From contig OW121741.1 of NCBI GenBank assembly GCA_933228675.1, forward strand, positions 61,216,863-61,280,862: 64,000 bases of DNA. The letters are read 5' to 3'. The translations under genes were made by a program, and so were the position numbers. The notes under the pieces were generated by a model. That model did no database searches. It had not been told where the DNA came from and saw only the letters and a list, made by a program, of their open reading frames with translations. Below are positions 1-11,787 of the stretch, one piece after another; positions within the stretch are counted from its first letter, which is position 1, and every line of letters begins with the position of its first letter. Source of the stretch: Stomorhina lunata (lineage: Eukaryota > Arthropoda > Insecta > Diptera > Rhiniidae).

Positions 1-649
1 GAGGAGAAAGAAAAAGGTTGAGGATAGAGGAAGAGAAAAGATAATAGAAAGTTGTAGAGGGAGAAAAAGAGTACCTTATCTAGGCCAGTTGAGACCAGTG
101 GTGAACCCTACAATATCATACAACCTGCACTGTTGCAGATCCTGCAGGTCAGCAAGAAATCTACTGCCTAAATGTTAGAGTCTTAGGTATTGTAGCCTTG
201 GACTGTGACAGAGAATGTGTTCTGCTGACTCGGACGAATCCTCATCTAGACATAGTCTGCAAGGGTCTGAAATGCTACTATCCCACCTATTTAACCTCGA
301 ATTTAACCTCTAGCTTGACCTATTCAGATCTAATAGAAGCTTGGTTTCATTACTGTCCGGTTTAGTCCATAGAGTTCTAGATGTCCTACACGTTACCATG
401 TTACCCCATGTCTTTGTGGTTTTCTTGCTAATCCAAGACTTAATGTCCAGATAAAAGTGACAGATAGGTGGAGCCATATCTGAAACTCTTTGACTTAAGT
501 CCAGACTCGAGCCTAGTCTGGCAACTTCGTCCACAACTTCGTTACCAAAGATGTCGCAATGACCTGGAACCAAGCACAATCTAATTCTATAACTGAGAGA
601 TAGTTCAAGAAGAGCTGTCCTACATTTTTTGACTAGTTTGGAGGTAATA
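1..649 (-). mobile_element. LOA/I-type LINE, 3' part (RNase H and 3' UTR), decayed
   Basis: This is the 3' end of a non-LTR retrotransposon read on the minus strand. It matches the better copy at 18892-20014: a purine-rich 3' UTR (1-70 on the plus strand), then a cysteine/histidine module, then the end of an RNase H domain. The fragment at 310-579 keeps the VPGHCDIFGNE block, where the better copy has GNETADEVA. Stops and a frameshift separate it from the cysteine module near 190-290. The copy runs off the left edge of the window, and its 5' truncation is near 649, where similarity to the other copy stops. RNase H in such LINEs removes RNA from the cDNA hybrid. The clade (LOA versus I) is inferred from RNase H plus the C-terminal Cys module. 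Confidence 0.75.
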
Positions 650-1152
650 CTATAAATTGCTTAAGTAAACAAGAAAAAATACACTTTTGTAAATGTTTTT
701 ATTGCGTTCTTTTTCATAAAAATAGTTTTTATTCAAAACTAAAAAAAACTTAAATTCTTCACCTTTCAGCTGGACGAATTTAATTTTAGCTTGACTCCAG
801 TGTCAAGCTAAAATTAAATAGCACTAAAAAAGCTGGACAATCCAGTCGAATCCAGTCTGACTGGCAACCCTAACTTATAAGCTTGTTTAAATTTATATTT
901 TCCTTAGTAAATAATTTGTTTAATTAATTCCCATTTCTCCATCTTTAAATATCTCTTATATGCACATAATTGTTAATTTTATTTATTTATATTGTTTAAA
1001 TTATTTATTAGTACAGTTTAAAACTAGAACCATTTTGAGGCCATGGGTATGCAAGGGTTAATTTGCATAAAAATGTAATTAAAGGCTTCCTTGAACGATT
1101 TGTTGATTTTTTTTTTTAATTTTAGTACCTACTCGAGCCTAGTCCGCCCCAT
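650..1152. other. Intergenic, no gene seen; one short hairpin
   Basis: AT-rich sequence without a supportable reading frame. It contains an 18-bp perfect inverted repeat (778-795 with 802-819, 6-nt loop) flanked by related CAGCTGGAC / AGCTGGAC words, which may be a fragment of a small DNA transposon. Nothing else is recognised. Confidence 0.5.
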
Positions 1153-1719
1153 TGTGCAAAGTTCACTACTTTAATTTCTTCCCCTAGTTTTCTAGAATGT
1201 TTCTGTTGACGTTGTTGTTGTTGTTCTGTTTGTGCCTATAAGCAGAGCAACATTTTTCTCTTATTTACAGTAAAGAGTATAACAACATGTTGCTCTTTTA
1301 TCTACATTCTCTCTCTCTCTGTTACTGTTAACTTCAGATAATCTATTTGTACAACGTATGTTTGAGAGTGTTCTTGATCATGTGAGAATGTAGTGGAATA
1401 CACATGAACTTTCGTAAGCCACATTGTTAGTGTAATCAACGACAGCAGCTCTTTGTTTACGTCTGCAGAAATTGCTAGAAACTCTCTTCTCTACTATATA
1501 AGGCCGATGGGCGAGTATTGTAGGAACAGTTTTAATTAAGACGCGTATAAAGAGTTTTGTGAAGTTTGTTTACAGTATTTGTGAAAGTTTGTTTTAAGTG
1601 ATTAACTCTAAAGTTAATAAAAGTACTGCTTTGTAAAACTACATATTCAAGTGTTTTAATTTGATTACGGTTGTTTGCAAAAAGAATTCCTTCCACGTTT
1701 TTAAAGGAAAAACGTAACA
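1153..1719 (+). repeat. 5' LTR of the gypsy element
   Basis: Aligns with the 3' LTR from AAAGTTCACTAC onward and ends in TAACA just before the primer site. The outermost ~25 bp seen in the 3' LTR are missing or replaced. It keeps a TATA-like promoter stretch (ACTATATAAGG near 1493-1503) that the 3' LTR has lost, but lacks a ~37-bp segment present in the 3' LTR after GCGTATAAAGAG. Transcription would start downstream of this TATA. Confidence 0.85.
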
Positions 1720-1721
1720 AC

Positions 1722-1740
1722 TGGTGTCAGAAGTGGGATT
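1722..1740 (+). promoter_or_regulatory. Primer binding site, tRNA-Leu type
   Basis: TGGTGTCAGAAGTGGGATT begins two bases after the LTR end. TGG pairs with the CCA tail, and the rest is complementary to the 3' acceptor/T-arm end of eukaryotic tRNA-Leu genes. This sets the minus-strand cDNA start and confirms the LTR boundary. Confidence 0.85.
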
Positions 1741-1755
1741 GCAAAAATAACAACC

Positions 1756-3000
1756 ATGGTGAAACTTGACGATCTAAAATTGGACCTAGACATAAACTCA
1801 ATGTTAGCCGCGATTATGGAAAAGATGGAAATCAACAGAAATCAAACGAAAACCATGATTGCAAGTTTGAAAACGGAGCTTCAAGAAGCTGCAGAAATTA
1901 ACAACAAGCAGACAGGAACCATGATTGCAGGTATAAAAATGGAACTTTAAGAAGCTGTCAAAATCAACAACGAGCTTCTAACTGAGGTCAGACAAGAAAA
2001 CAAACAGATAGAAGAAAAACTGCAAGAAATGTCTGGATCCACTAACAAACAACTTCAAGAAATTTCGGAAACGATTAACAATCGCATTGATGGCGTTGAA
2101 ATCAAATTTGACAAAGAACTGGCTGACGTCGGAGGAAAGATGGGCGATCTAGAAGCGAAAGTCAATCAGAACAAATTTGACAAAGAATTGGCTGACGTCG
2201 GAAAGAAGATTGACGATCTGGAAGCGAAATTTAAAGAGATACAACACCATGGGGGTCCAGTGCGAGTTGTTCAAGACATATCTGGTAAAACAAAAACACC
2301 AAGTTTTGATGGCAGTCTACCGTTTAATGTCTTCAAGTTCCAGTTCGAAACAGTAGCCGAGAGGAACCTATAGGACAACGACCAGAAAGCTTTGGAACTA
2401 ATTTTGGCTCTAAAAGGCAATGCTGCGGAAGTCCTAGAAAGTGTGCCGTTAAGCTGTAGAAAGAACTTTGATGACATCATGTCTGCTCTTCAGCGTAAGT
2501 ACGGTGGCGAACACAAAAAGGACATTTACCGCCTGGAACTTCGCGGCAGAGTCCAGAAACCAAACGAAAGTCTACAGGACTTTGCCTTGGATATTGAACG
2601 TTTGGAGCAAATTTATCCTGGAGCAAATTTATCCTGGAGAAAACCAGACTTTCTTGGACCAGTTCAAGATTGAAGCATTTGTGAACGGTATACGAGATCC
2701 TGATATTAAATTTGCGGTGTGTGCCACTCGAAAATCAACATTTGCTGAAACTATGTCATTCGCATTAGCCCAAGAAACAGCAAAAATTATAGCAAAGCCA
2801 CAAATGTGTAGATTGCGAGGTGTCGACGTAGTTGCTAACAGCCAAAACAGGATGGAGCAACTGATAGAGCAAATGAGTCGAGTTATAGAAGAGAAATTCG
2901 GCAAGCCGAAATCTAAGTGTTTCAACTGCGGTAAAGAAGGCCATTTCCAGCAAAATTGCAGGGCACCGAGAAGACAATCAAGATCTGTCTCTTCATCCGG
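1756..3000 (+). pseudogene. Gypsy gag remnant with CCHC zinc knuckle
   Basis: The start at 1756 follows the primer site. The frame is open to 1950, then stops, reopens at 2029-2373, and is broken again by a stop at 2371-2373 and a frameshift near 2640. The first ~200 residues are rich in Lys, Glu and Asn with two near-repeats (FDKELADVG...DDLEAK), suggesting a coiled coil. A capsid-like region follows (2290-2900). A single CCHC knuckle, CFNCGKEGHFQQNC, lies at about 2918-2959 and would bind RNA. The short duplication EQIYPG / EQIYPG around 2600-2640 looks like a local tandem duplication that also shifts the frame. Confidence 0.8.
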
Positions 3001-5380
3001 TGGAGCCACCATCATCCCAAGAACAATCGTTAAACTAAATCGAGCCGACATTGTGGATGAAGTAATAATCGGCGCAGATTTTATGATCATGAATGGCATT
3101 AGTTTACACCTGGTGCCAAAAATAATGATTTGGAGAAATGTAGAAATACCCCTCGATGTTGGTTACGAGAGCAAGCCCAATGTAAGGAAACTGATAACTG
3201 TCGAGCATCATAAATTGCCACCACAGTCAGAATCGTTGATATGGGCCCGAATGGAAGGAGATTGTGAGGACAACAGTTTGTGGGTGGTAGAATCAAAACT
3301 CGACAATGACATCATGACGGCAAAAGCTCTAGTAAAGCCCTGCAATAACGGAAGAGTTCCCGTAAATGTTCTAAACTTATCTTTCCAAGACAAAGTAATT
3401 AAACCTAACTCGGAAATTGGTCAATGCGCAGCCACTGAAGCGATAATCAACTGCGAGACGAAATCAGAGCCTGTTAAAATGTCCAGCAAAGAACAACAGC
3501 AACTGGCGGAATACGTAGAGAAATGGGTAGAAGGCTTGACACCGTCCAACAAAAATAAAGCCAAACAATTTTTGAAGAAGCATGCAGCCGTATTTGCGTC
3601 CAAAACTCAAAGCCAGGAGGGAAGAACGGCAATAGTGAAACATGAAATTCATACGGGCGAGGAGAGACCAATCAAACAGGCGCCTAGAAGTATTCTCCTG
3701 GCAAAGCGAGACGAAGTTAAGGAGTTAGTCAACGTCCATGGAGCTCTCCGGTGGTTCTGGTTAAGCAGAAAGATGTTAGTACCAGATTTTGTGTTGACTA
3801 CCGAAAGCTAAATGATGTTACGAAAAAGAACAGCTACCCCTTGCCAAGAATCGATGACACCCTGGACACCTTAGGTGGAGCGAAATTTTGCAAGTGTAGC
3901 CGCAAGTTTGCATGAGCTTACCAAGAAGTCTCGACCATTCTATTGGGGTACAGAGCAGGAGCAAGCGTTTAAGAGGCTAAAAGCATTACTCTGCTCGGCA
4001 CCAATATTGGCGTATCCTGTGGCCGGAGAGAAATTTGTACTTGACACAGACGCAAGCGCATGCGGAATTGGAGGTGTGCTCTCACAGGAGGTGAATGGGA
4101 CAGAACGAGTGATTGGCTACTAGAGTCGAACTCTTTTAAAGCCCGAAAGGAACTACTGTGTTACAAGACGAGAACTCCTGGCAATAGTAGAATGTGTGAA
4201 GCACTACCATAAGTAGCTGTATGGTCAGAAGTTTCAACTAAGGACCGATCATTCCGCACTCAGATGGTTATTGCAGTTCAAACAACCAGAAGGCCAGCTT
4301 GCACAATGGATCGAACGGCTACAGAGCTACGATTTCACAATCGAGCACAGGAAAGGAAGAAATCACGGGAATGCGGATGCTCTTTCCAGACGTCCTTGCA
4401 GTGTAGAGTGCGAGCATTGCGCCAAGACCGAAGCCAAAGAATGTGTTATTGATGTTCGGCTAATGCCAACTACAGCAGTACAATTCTGGTGTCCCTTTTG
4501 AGCGGATAGCTATGGATGTGGCAGGACCTTTTCCTGTAAGCGAGGCCGGTAATCGTTATGTGTTGGTGGTGATGGACTATTTTACCAAATGGGCGGAGGT
4601 GTATGCAGTACCTAACCAAGAAGCTAAAACAGTGATAGACGTCTTTGTAAACAACTGGATATGCCGCTATGGAGTTCCACTAGAGTTACACTCAGATCAA
4701 GGCAGAAATTTTGAATCCACGGTGTTCAGGGAAATGTGTGAGTTGTATGGTATAAGAAAAACGCGAACTACCCCTCTACATCCACAGTCTGACGGTATGG
4801 TTGAAAGGTTTAACCGTACGCTGGAAGAGTACCTAAGGAAGGTTGTCAGCACACATCAGAAAGACTGGGATCAAGACATACAAAAATTTCTGCTGGCATA
4901 TCGAACAGCCGCTCACGACTCCACGTCCAAGACCCCTGCTAAAGTCGTTTTTGGAACCGAGCTGCGATTACCCGCAGACTTGCAATTTGGTACTAAGCCG
5001 ATAACAACTACTGAGGATCGCGGTCGCCTCTCCTCTCAAGAGGAAGAAAACCTTAATGAACTTCATAACTTCGTCCGCAGCAAAATTAGAATGGTCAGCG
5101 ACAAGATAAAGGCCAGATACGATCGAGCGGCCAATTCCCAGGGATTTAGTGAAGGACAGTTGGTACTCTTATACAACCCACAGCGAAGAAAAGGATATCC
5201 CCCAAACTACAAACCCATTGGGACGGCCTGTACAAGGTTGTTAAAAGGATAAATGATGTGTTGTGTTGTATCGAATACAAAAAGATAAGAGTCCAAGGTC
5301 TAAAATGAAGGTCGTACACCTCGAAAGATTGGCCGCCTACGGAACGGAAACTGTGCATATTCGGGACGAACAGGCTTAAG
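3001..5380 (+). pseudogene. Gypsy pol remnant, RT core deleted
   Basis: After the knuckle the frame continues to 3811 through a protease-like stretch (GADFM near 3080) to the start of RT. The RT entry motif at about 3830-3880 then joins directly to the end of the connection region, so the palm with its YxDD box is missing (deletion point near 3880). RNase H begins in 3875-4123 (LDTDASACGIGGVL) but is broken by stops at 4121 and near 4215. Integrase is the best part: 4512-5252 holds an FTKWAEVY block, HSDQGRNFES and HPQSDGMVERFNR, the DDE core. A frameshift near 5225 separates its C-terminal tail. The element cannot reverse-transcribe itself. Confidence 0.85.
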
Positions 5381-5390
5381 AGGGGGGCAG
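5378..5390 (+). promoter_or_regulatory. Polypurine tract
   Basis: AAGAGGGGGGCAG lies immediately before TGTCACGAAT, the start of the 3' LTR. This purine run is the expected plus-strand primer and fixes the 3' LTR start at 5391. Confidence 0.8.
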
Positions 5391-5977
5391 TGTCACGAAT
5401 TTTTAAGTTATCCACCCCAAAGTTCACTACTTTAATTTCTTCACCTAGTTTTCTAGAATGTTTCTGTTGACGTTGTTGTTGTTGTTCTGTTTGTGTCTAT
5501 AAGCAGAGCAACATTTTTCTCTTATTTACAGTAAAGAGTATAACAACATGTTTCTCTTTTATCTACATTCTCTCTCTCTCTCTATGTTACTGTTAACTTC
5601 AGATAATCTATTTGTACAACGTATATGTGAGAGTGTTCTTGATCATGTGAGAATGTAGTGGAATACACATGAACTTTCGTAAGCCACATTGTTAGTGTAA
5701 TCAACGACAGCAGCTCTTTGTTTACGTCTGCAGAAATTGCTAGAAACTCTCTTGTGGGAACAGTTTTAATTAAGACGCGTATAAAGAGAACAGTGTGACT
5801 AAGTGTATTTGTAAAGCAGTTTTGTGAAGTTTGTTTACAGTATTTCTGAAAGTTTGTTTTAACTCTAAAGTTAATAAAAGCATTGCTTTGTAAAACTAAA
5901 TACTACAAGTGTTTTAATTTGATTACGGTTGTTTGCAAAAAGAATTCCTTCCACGTTTTTAAAGGAAAAACGTAACA
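5391..5977 (+). repeat. 3' LTR of the gypsy element
   Basis: A 587-bp LTR starting TGTCA and ending TAACA. Compared with the 5' LTR it has lost the TATA-bearing segment between CTCTCTT and GGAACAGTTT, but keeps the segment with GAACAGTGTGACTAAG. AATAAAAGCATTGC near 5873 is a plausible polyadenylation signal. Confidence 0.85.
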
Positions 5978-6457
5978 ATATTTTAAAAATTTGACTTTTG
6001 ACCCTGGTAATAATAGGTTTAATGGCATCCGATTTCAACCAAAGTTCACATATATATTTTTGCCTATCGAAACAATAATAATTATAGTTCTGTTTATAAA
6101 AACTGCTCATATATAAAAAATCACGTGAAATGCTTTTTTATAACTTTGGTGAAATATTGGGTTTTGCCCAAACCCTTTGACTTTAAGTCGCAGGTAACTA
6201 AGCCGTTAGAGATATTGATTTAATTTTGTACTAAACTACAGGGTGTTTTTATTAACACTCTGGAACTTTTCTTAGTTTTTTTGAATTCGTTTAACAAACT
6301 ATTGAAAAAAACAGTTTTGAAAACGGTATGAAAAAAAAATATTTTTTTTCGTCCTATGCAAAAGTTACTTAACGTTAGCCCATAGCAACAAAAATGGATA
6401 ATTAAATATCTTGAGGTCTCAAAAAAGTAAAACCAGTCAAACTTTTTAAAATTTATT
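5978..6457. other. Intergenic, no gene seen
   Basis: AT-rich sequence with no protein-coding signal beyond chance ORFs. I see no repeat shared with the rest of the window. Confidence 0.5.
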
Positions 6458-7186
6458 AAAACAAGTAAGAAAGCGCTATAGTCGGTCAAGCCCGACCATA
6501 CGATGCCCTTCACCACTAAGGTCAAAGGTGTTATTTTTCCTGTATAAAGAATAAAATTTGCCATCATACAAACATTTTCTCAAAACTTATGTATTTAACC
6601 AGTTTCCGTCATTTGGACTTATATGAGAGCTAGGGTCAAATGTGGACCGATTATCTCGAGATTTGGCAAACTGATTACAGTTGTTACAAAAATTATGTAT
6701 GCAAAAAATAAACTCAAAATTTTCATTTTCTTTAGATTTACGAGCGTTTTAGTGGTTTTTTGTCTCATTTAGTGCGTTTTTAAAGAAGAGTTTGTATGGG
6801 AGCTATGGTCAAATGTGGACCGATTTCAACGAAATTTGGTACAGTGATTTTAGTACATTTTAGCCAATATGTCAATTCCGGGAAATGGGACCTACGAGAA
6901 GTACCATAAATAATGGACCGATTTTGACCAATTTCAATAGCCATGGTCTCATTATCAAAAAAATGATCTGTGCCAAATTTCATCAAATTATCTTTAGAAT
7001 TGAAACCTGTAGTTTGATTACAAGGTTTACATGGGGGTCCAGCCAGCCAGACGGACGGACATCGCTAAATCGACTCAGAAAGGGATTCCAAGCCTATTGG
7101 TATACTAAAACGTGGGTCTAAGACAAATATTTCTATGCGTTACATACATCAGCACAAACTTATAATACCCTTTCCACCTATGGTGG
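6458..7186 (-). mobile_element. mini-me-like short repeat, copy A
   Basis: Shares its whole length with 10446-11257 and 47146-47985 but lies in the opposite orientation: it starts with the AAACAAGTAAGAAAGCGC end and finishes near CCACCTATGGTGG. The outer TATACCCTTCACC end is lost. The family carries a GTCY proto-microsatellite (here only CCAGCCAGACGGACGGAC near 7037), as described for dipteran mini-me retroposons. It has no coding capacity. Confidence 0.75.
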
Positions 7187-7737
7187 AAAAAAAATCGCCC
7201 TATTTTTTTAAATAATGTTTCATATTTTATTTCATTTTACACTATTATTCTTAAAATTAAGGGTTTATTATGGGCCATAAAAATTACTAAAATCGGTGCA
7301 GTTCAGTTAAACTAGACTTTGGAACTGAAAGATGCAAAAACTGTAACCCTGGATATCTCTGTTATGTTTAAAGATTATGGCTCACTATTGGTTCCAAATG
7401 AAAGGTTTGCTACTTACAGCTGTTTGCAAAATAATAGGAGTGCTGCCACATAACATTTACATAAGTTAATTTTGTTAGTGTATCAACTATAAAACAAGTT
7501 TTATTCTAACGGTATTTACAGCGGTAAGTAAGAAGTAAAGTACAAAAGGGGAACTTGAAATAACTGTTAAATTTAAGATGTAATTGACATAATTCTATTT
7601 TTGAGCTTGAACTGTCTTAATCAAAAAAATAGGAGCGTCATCCATTTCTTAAAAATCTTATATTCTTAAACGAGCAATAATTGTATGTATATATATATAT
7701 ATATACATATATTCTTAAACGAGCGATAATTGTATGC

Positions 7738-7863
<126 letters not shown>

Positions 7864-7968
7864 GTTAAGGTCAAAGACCTCAGTTGTTAGTACCTTAGCC
7901 TTCTTTATTTTCATAATTTATTATGTTCATAAACTTTGTAAATAATAAATAATAATATATATATATAC

Positions 7969-8745
7969 AGTGTTGTGCAGAACAAAAGCAACAGAATTCA
8001 CCTCCTAACATAAATACATATTTTTTATTTACAGTTCATTTTAGAAAACAATATTTTATTTATATATTTTTTTGTGTTAATTAAAAATACAAAAAAAATT
8101 AACAAATTACATTATCAAATTCTTAGAAATTGATAAAAACAAATTGTATCTCCTTATGAAGCTGTGCAAAACAAAAGCAACAAATTCAATACTTCGTGTA
8201 TTAACCCTAGTTTTTGATGATATCCGCCCATCTACGGGGCATAGATGCAATTGTGTTTGTTTATCGTACTGTTTAGAATTTTTTCCCACCCTGATTTCAA
8301 TTCTTGAAAAACCTACTTTTATTTTGGACCTTTTTCCAGCTAAGTCTCTTTTGAGTATTCCAAAAAGGTTTTCAATGGGATTCAAGTCGGGTGATTTGGC
8401 CGGCAAATCAAGCACTTGAATCTCATTGTCTTAATTAAACTCCTGGAGCAAAGTTGGTGTATGTTTCGGATCGTTATGGTGTTCAAACACCCATCGAAGT
8501 GGCATATTCCATTCGGTATGTGGCAACATTTGGGTCTGAAGTGTAGCTCTGTACTTGAAACGGTCCATTATTCCATCGATTTGATGGAATGGACGGACTC
8601 CTTCAGTCAAAACACAAGTCCAGACCATTACGCTGCCTCCTCCTTGTTTTACAGACACTTTATAGTTGCGGGGTTCAAGGCGTTTACCAAATAAAATTTC
8701 GGCTCGTCACTAGATAAAACGTTTTTCCACTTTTGGGGAGTCCAC
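7969..8745 (-). pseudogene. Tc1-like transposase C-terminal half, left arm
   Basis: Read on the minus strand it encodes the catalytic half of a DD34E Tc1-like transposase: a SDEPKF block (8720s), GGGSVMVW (8620s), HHNDPKHT (8470s) and SPDLNPIENLFGILKR (8390s). It ends in a frameshifted SMPRRWADII tail before a GTGCAAAACAAAAGCAACA motif that also occurs as the outer end (7974). Stops and a frameshift near 8420 break it. The N-terminal DNA-binding domain is absent, because the copy stops at the inversion point near 8745. Confidence 0.85.
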
Positions 8746-8831
8746 TTTAAAAAAAATTAATAAATTTTCATTATTTAATTTATTTGGATTAATTTTTGCA
8801 AAAAAAGCAATAAAGCAAAAAAACATTTAAG

Positions 8832-9526
8832 CCTCAAAAGTGGAAAACTGTTTTATTTAGTGACGAGTCGAAATGTTATTTGGTAAACGCCATGAACCCC
8901 GCAACTATAAAGGGTCTGCAAAACACGGAGAAGACAACGTAATGGTCTGAACTTGTGTTTCAACTGAAGGAGTGTGTCAATTCCATCAAATCGATGGAAT
9001 AATAGACCGTTTCAAGTGCAGAGGTACTCTTCAGACCCAAATGTTGCCACATACCGAATGGAATATGCCACTTCGATGGGTGTTTGAATACGATAACGAG
9101 CCGAAACATACATCAACGTTGGTCAAGGAGTTTAATTAAGACACTGGGATTCAAGTGCATGATTTGCCGGCCAAATCACCCGACTTGAATCCCATTGAAA
9201 ACCTTTTTGGAATACTCAAAAGAGAGTTAGCCGGAAAAAGGTCCAAAAATAAAAGTAGGTTTTTCAAGAATTAAAGTCAGAGTGGGAAAAAATTCTAAGC
9301 AGTACGATAAACAAACACAGTTGCATCTATGCCCCGTAGATGGGCGGATATCATCAAAAACTAGGGTTAATACACGAAGTATTGAATTTGTTGCTTTTGT
9401 TTTGCACAGCTTCATAAGGAGATACAATTTGTTTTTATCAATTTCTAAGAATTTGTTAATTTAATCTGTTAATTTTTTTGTATTTTTAATTTACACAAAA
9501 TATATGAAATATATAAACAAAATATA
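8832..9526 (+). pseudogene. Tc1-like transposase C-terminal half, right arm
   Basis: An inverted copy of 7969-8745, about 90 bp away, encoding the same catalytic half on the plus strand (SDESKCYLVN near 8862, SPDLNPIENLFGILKR near 9175-9225). It is more decayed, with several stops. Its outer end stops short: at about 9526 the 21-bp array replaces the expected terminal repeat. Together the arms form a long foldback with the transposase C-termini pointing outward. Confidence 0.8.
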
Positions 9527-10106
9527 GTAGAAAAAGTAAGTTTTTCTATAGAAAAACTTACTTTTTCTATAGAAAAACTTACTTTTTCTATAGAAAAACT
9601 TACTTTTTCTATAGAAAAACTTACTTTTTCTATAGAAAAACTTACTTTTTCTATAGAAAAACTTACTTTTTCTATAGAAAAACTTACTTTTTCTATAGAA
9701 AAACTTACTTTTTCTATAGAAAAACTTACTTTTTCTATAGAAAAACTTACTTTTTCTATAGAAAAACTTACTTTTTCTATAGAAAAACTTACTTTTTCTA
9801 TAGAAAAACTTACTTTTTCTATAGAAAAACTTACTTTTTCTATAGAAAAACTTACTTTTTCTATAGAAAAACTTACTTTTTCTATAGAAAAACTTACTTT
9901 TTCTATAGAAAAACTTACTTTTTCTATAGAAAAACTTACTTTTTCTATAGAAAAACTTACTTTTTCTATAGAAAAACTTACTTTTTCTATAGAAAAACTT
10001 ACTTTTTCTATAGAAAAACTTACTTTTTCTATAGAAAAACTTACTTTTTCTATAGAAAAACTTACTTTTTCTATAGAAAAACTTACTTTTTCTATAGAAA
10101 AACTTA
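9527..10106. repeat. 21-bp satellite, array A (~27 copies)
   Basis: Tandem 21-bp units: a 16-bp self-complementary core TTTTTCTATAGAAAAA separated by the 5-bp spacer CTTAC. The first spacer is inverted (GTAAG), so the array opens with a 26-bp perfect palindrome. Units are almost identical. As 21 is a multiple of 3 and the unit has no stop, long false ORFs appear. The array ends inside a mini-me-like repeat at AGGTCCCATTTCCGGG. Confidence 0.97.
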
Positions 10107-10113
10107 GGTCCCA

Positions 10114-10425
10114 TTTCCGGGAAATGGGACCTACGAGAAGTACCATAAATAATGGACCGATTTTGACCAATTTCAATAGCCATGGTCTCATTATCAAAAA
10201 AATGATCTGTGCCAAATTTCATCAAATTATCTTTAGAATTGAAACCTGTAGTTTGATTACAAGGTTTACATGGGGGTCCAGCCAGCCAGACGGACGGACA
10301 TCGCTAAATCGACTCAGAAAGGGATTCCAAGCCTATTGGTATACTAAAAGGTGGGTCTAAGACAAATATTTCTATGCGTTACATACATCAGCACAAACTT
10401 ATAATACCCTTTCCACCTATGGTGG
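10114..10425 (-). mobile_element. mini-me-like repeat, partial copy B1
   Basis: Matches 6877-7186 of copy A in the same orientation and is followed by the same AAATCGCCCTATTTTT flank. It is therefore part of the duplicated block, not an independent insertion. Its left part is replaced by the 21-bp array. Confidence 0.8.
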
Positions 10426-10445
10426 AAAAAAAATCGCCCTATTTT

Positions 10446-11257
10446 TATACCCTTCACCACCATAGGTGGAAAGGGTATTATAAGTTTGTGCTGATGTTTG
10501 TAACGCATAGAAATATTTGTCTTAGACCCACCTTTTAGTATACCAATAGACTTAGAATCACTTTCTGAGTCGATTTAGCGATGTCCGTCCGTCCGTCCGT
10601 CTGGCTGGCTGGACGGCTGGCTGGACCCCCATGTAAACCTTGTAATCAAACTACAGGTCGCAGTTCTAAAGATAATTTCATGAAATTTGGCACAGATAAT
10701 ATTTTTGATAATGGGACCATGGCTATTGAAATTCGTCAAAATCGGTCCATTATTTATGGTACCTCCCATAGGTCCCACTTCCCGGAATTGATATATTGGC
10801 CACAAATATCAATATTTTTTCATGAAATTTAAGACAAATACTGCTTATGTAAACCTAAATCACTGTACCAAATTTCGTTGAAATCGGTCCACACTTGACC
10901 ATAGCTCCCATACAAACTCTTCTTTAAAAACGCACTAAATGAGACAAAAAATCACTAAAACGCTCGTAAATCTAAAGATAATGAAAATTTTGAGTTTATT
11001 TTTTGCATACATAATTTTTGTAACAACTGTAATCAATTTTCCAAATTTCGAGATAATCGGTCCACATTTGACCCTAGCTCTCATATAAGTCCAAATGACG
11101 GAAACAGGTTGAATATATAAGTTTTGAGAAAATGTTTGTATGATGGCAAAATTTAGCAAATATTTGTCTTTATACAGGATAAATAACACCTTTGACCTTA
11201 GTGGTGAAGGGTATCCTATGGTCGGCTTGACCGACTATAGCGCTTTCTTACTTGTTT
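10446..11257 (+). mobile_element. mini-me-like repeat, full copy B2
   Basis: A full-length copy from TATACCCTTCACCACC to TACTTGTTT, 812 bp, with an expanded GTCY/GGCT tract (10581-10626). It sits exactly where duplicate unit 1 has an uninterrupted CCTATTTTTTTAAATAATG (about 7198-7217), so unit 1 preserves the empty site. The target is a T-rich run, which hides the exact duplication. The inverted orientation relative to B1 makes a local foldback. No coding capacity. Confidence 0.8.
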
Positions 11258-11737
11258 TAAATAATGTTTCATATTTTATTTCATTTTACACTATTATTCT
11301 TAAAATTAAGGGTTTATTATGGGCCATAAAAATTACTAAAATCGGTGCAGTTCAGTTAAACCAGACTTTGGAACTGAAAGATACAAAAACTGTAACCCTG
11401 GATATCTCTGTTATGTTTAAAGATTATGGCTCACTATTGGTTCTAAATGAAAGGTTTGCTACTTACAGCTGTGTGCAAAATAATAGGAGTGCTGCCACAT
11501 AACATTTACATAAGTTAATTTTGTTAGTGTATCAACTATAAAACAAGTTTTATTCTAACGGTATTTACAGCGGTAAGTAAGAAGTAAAGTACAAAAGGGG
11601 AACTCGAAATAACTGTTAAATTTAAGATGTAATTGACATAATTCTATTTTTGAGCTTGAACTGTCTTGATCAAAAAAATAGGAGCGTCATCCATTTCTTA
11701 AAAATCTTATATTCTTAAACGAGCGATAATTGTATGC

Positions 11738-11787
<50 letters not shown>

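Larger units (their letters stand above)
1153..5977 (+). mobile_element. Ty3/gypsy LTR retrotransposon, defective
   Basis: A complete but dead LTR element: 5' LTR, tRNA-Leu primer site, gag, pol remnants, polypurine tract, 3' LTR. The coding order, with protease and RT pieces before RNase H and integrase, is that of Ty3/gypsy (Metaviridae) rather than copia. Gag is cut by stops and frameshifts, and most of the RT palm has been deleted. The LTRs differ by reciprocal indels, so the insertion is old. No env-like reading frame is present between integrase and the polypurine tract. No clear target duplication is visible, partly because the outer end of the 5' LTR appears damaged. Confidence 0.9.

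Noticed and set aside
5978..6567. Minus-strand ORFs near the gypsy 3' LTR as an env gene
   Set aside because: They lie outside the LTR, on the opposite strand, and are Phe-rich without signal peptide or fusion features.
9527..10106. CRISPR-like array
   Set aside because: Repeats are contiguous 21-bp units with a constant 5-bp spacer, no unique spacers, and the context is eukaryotic.
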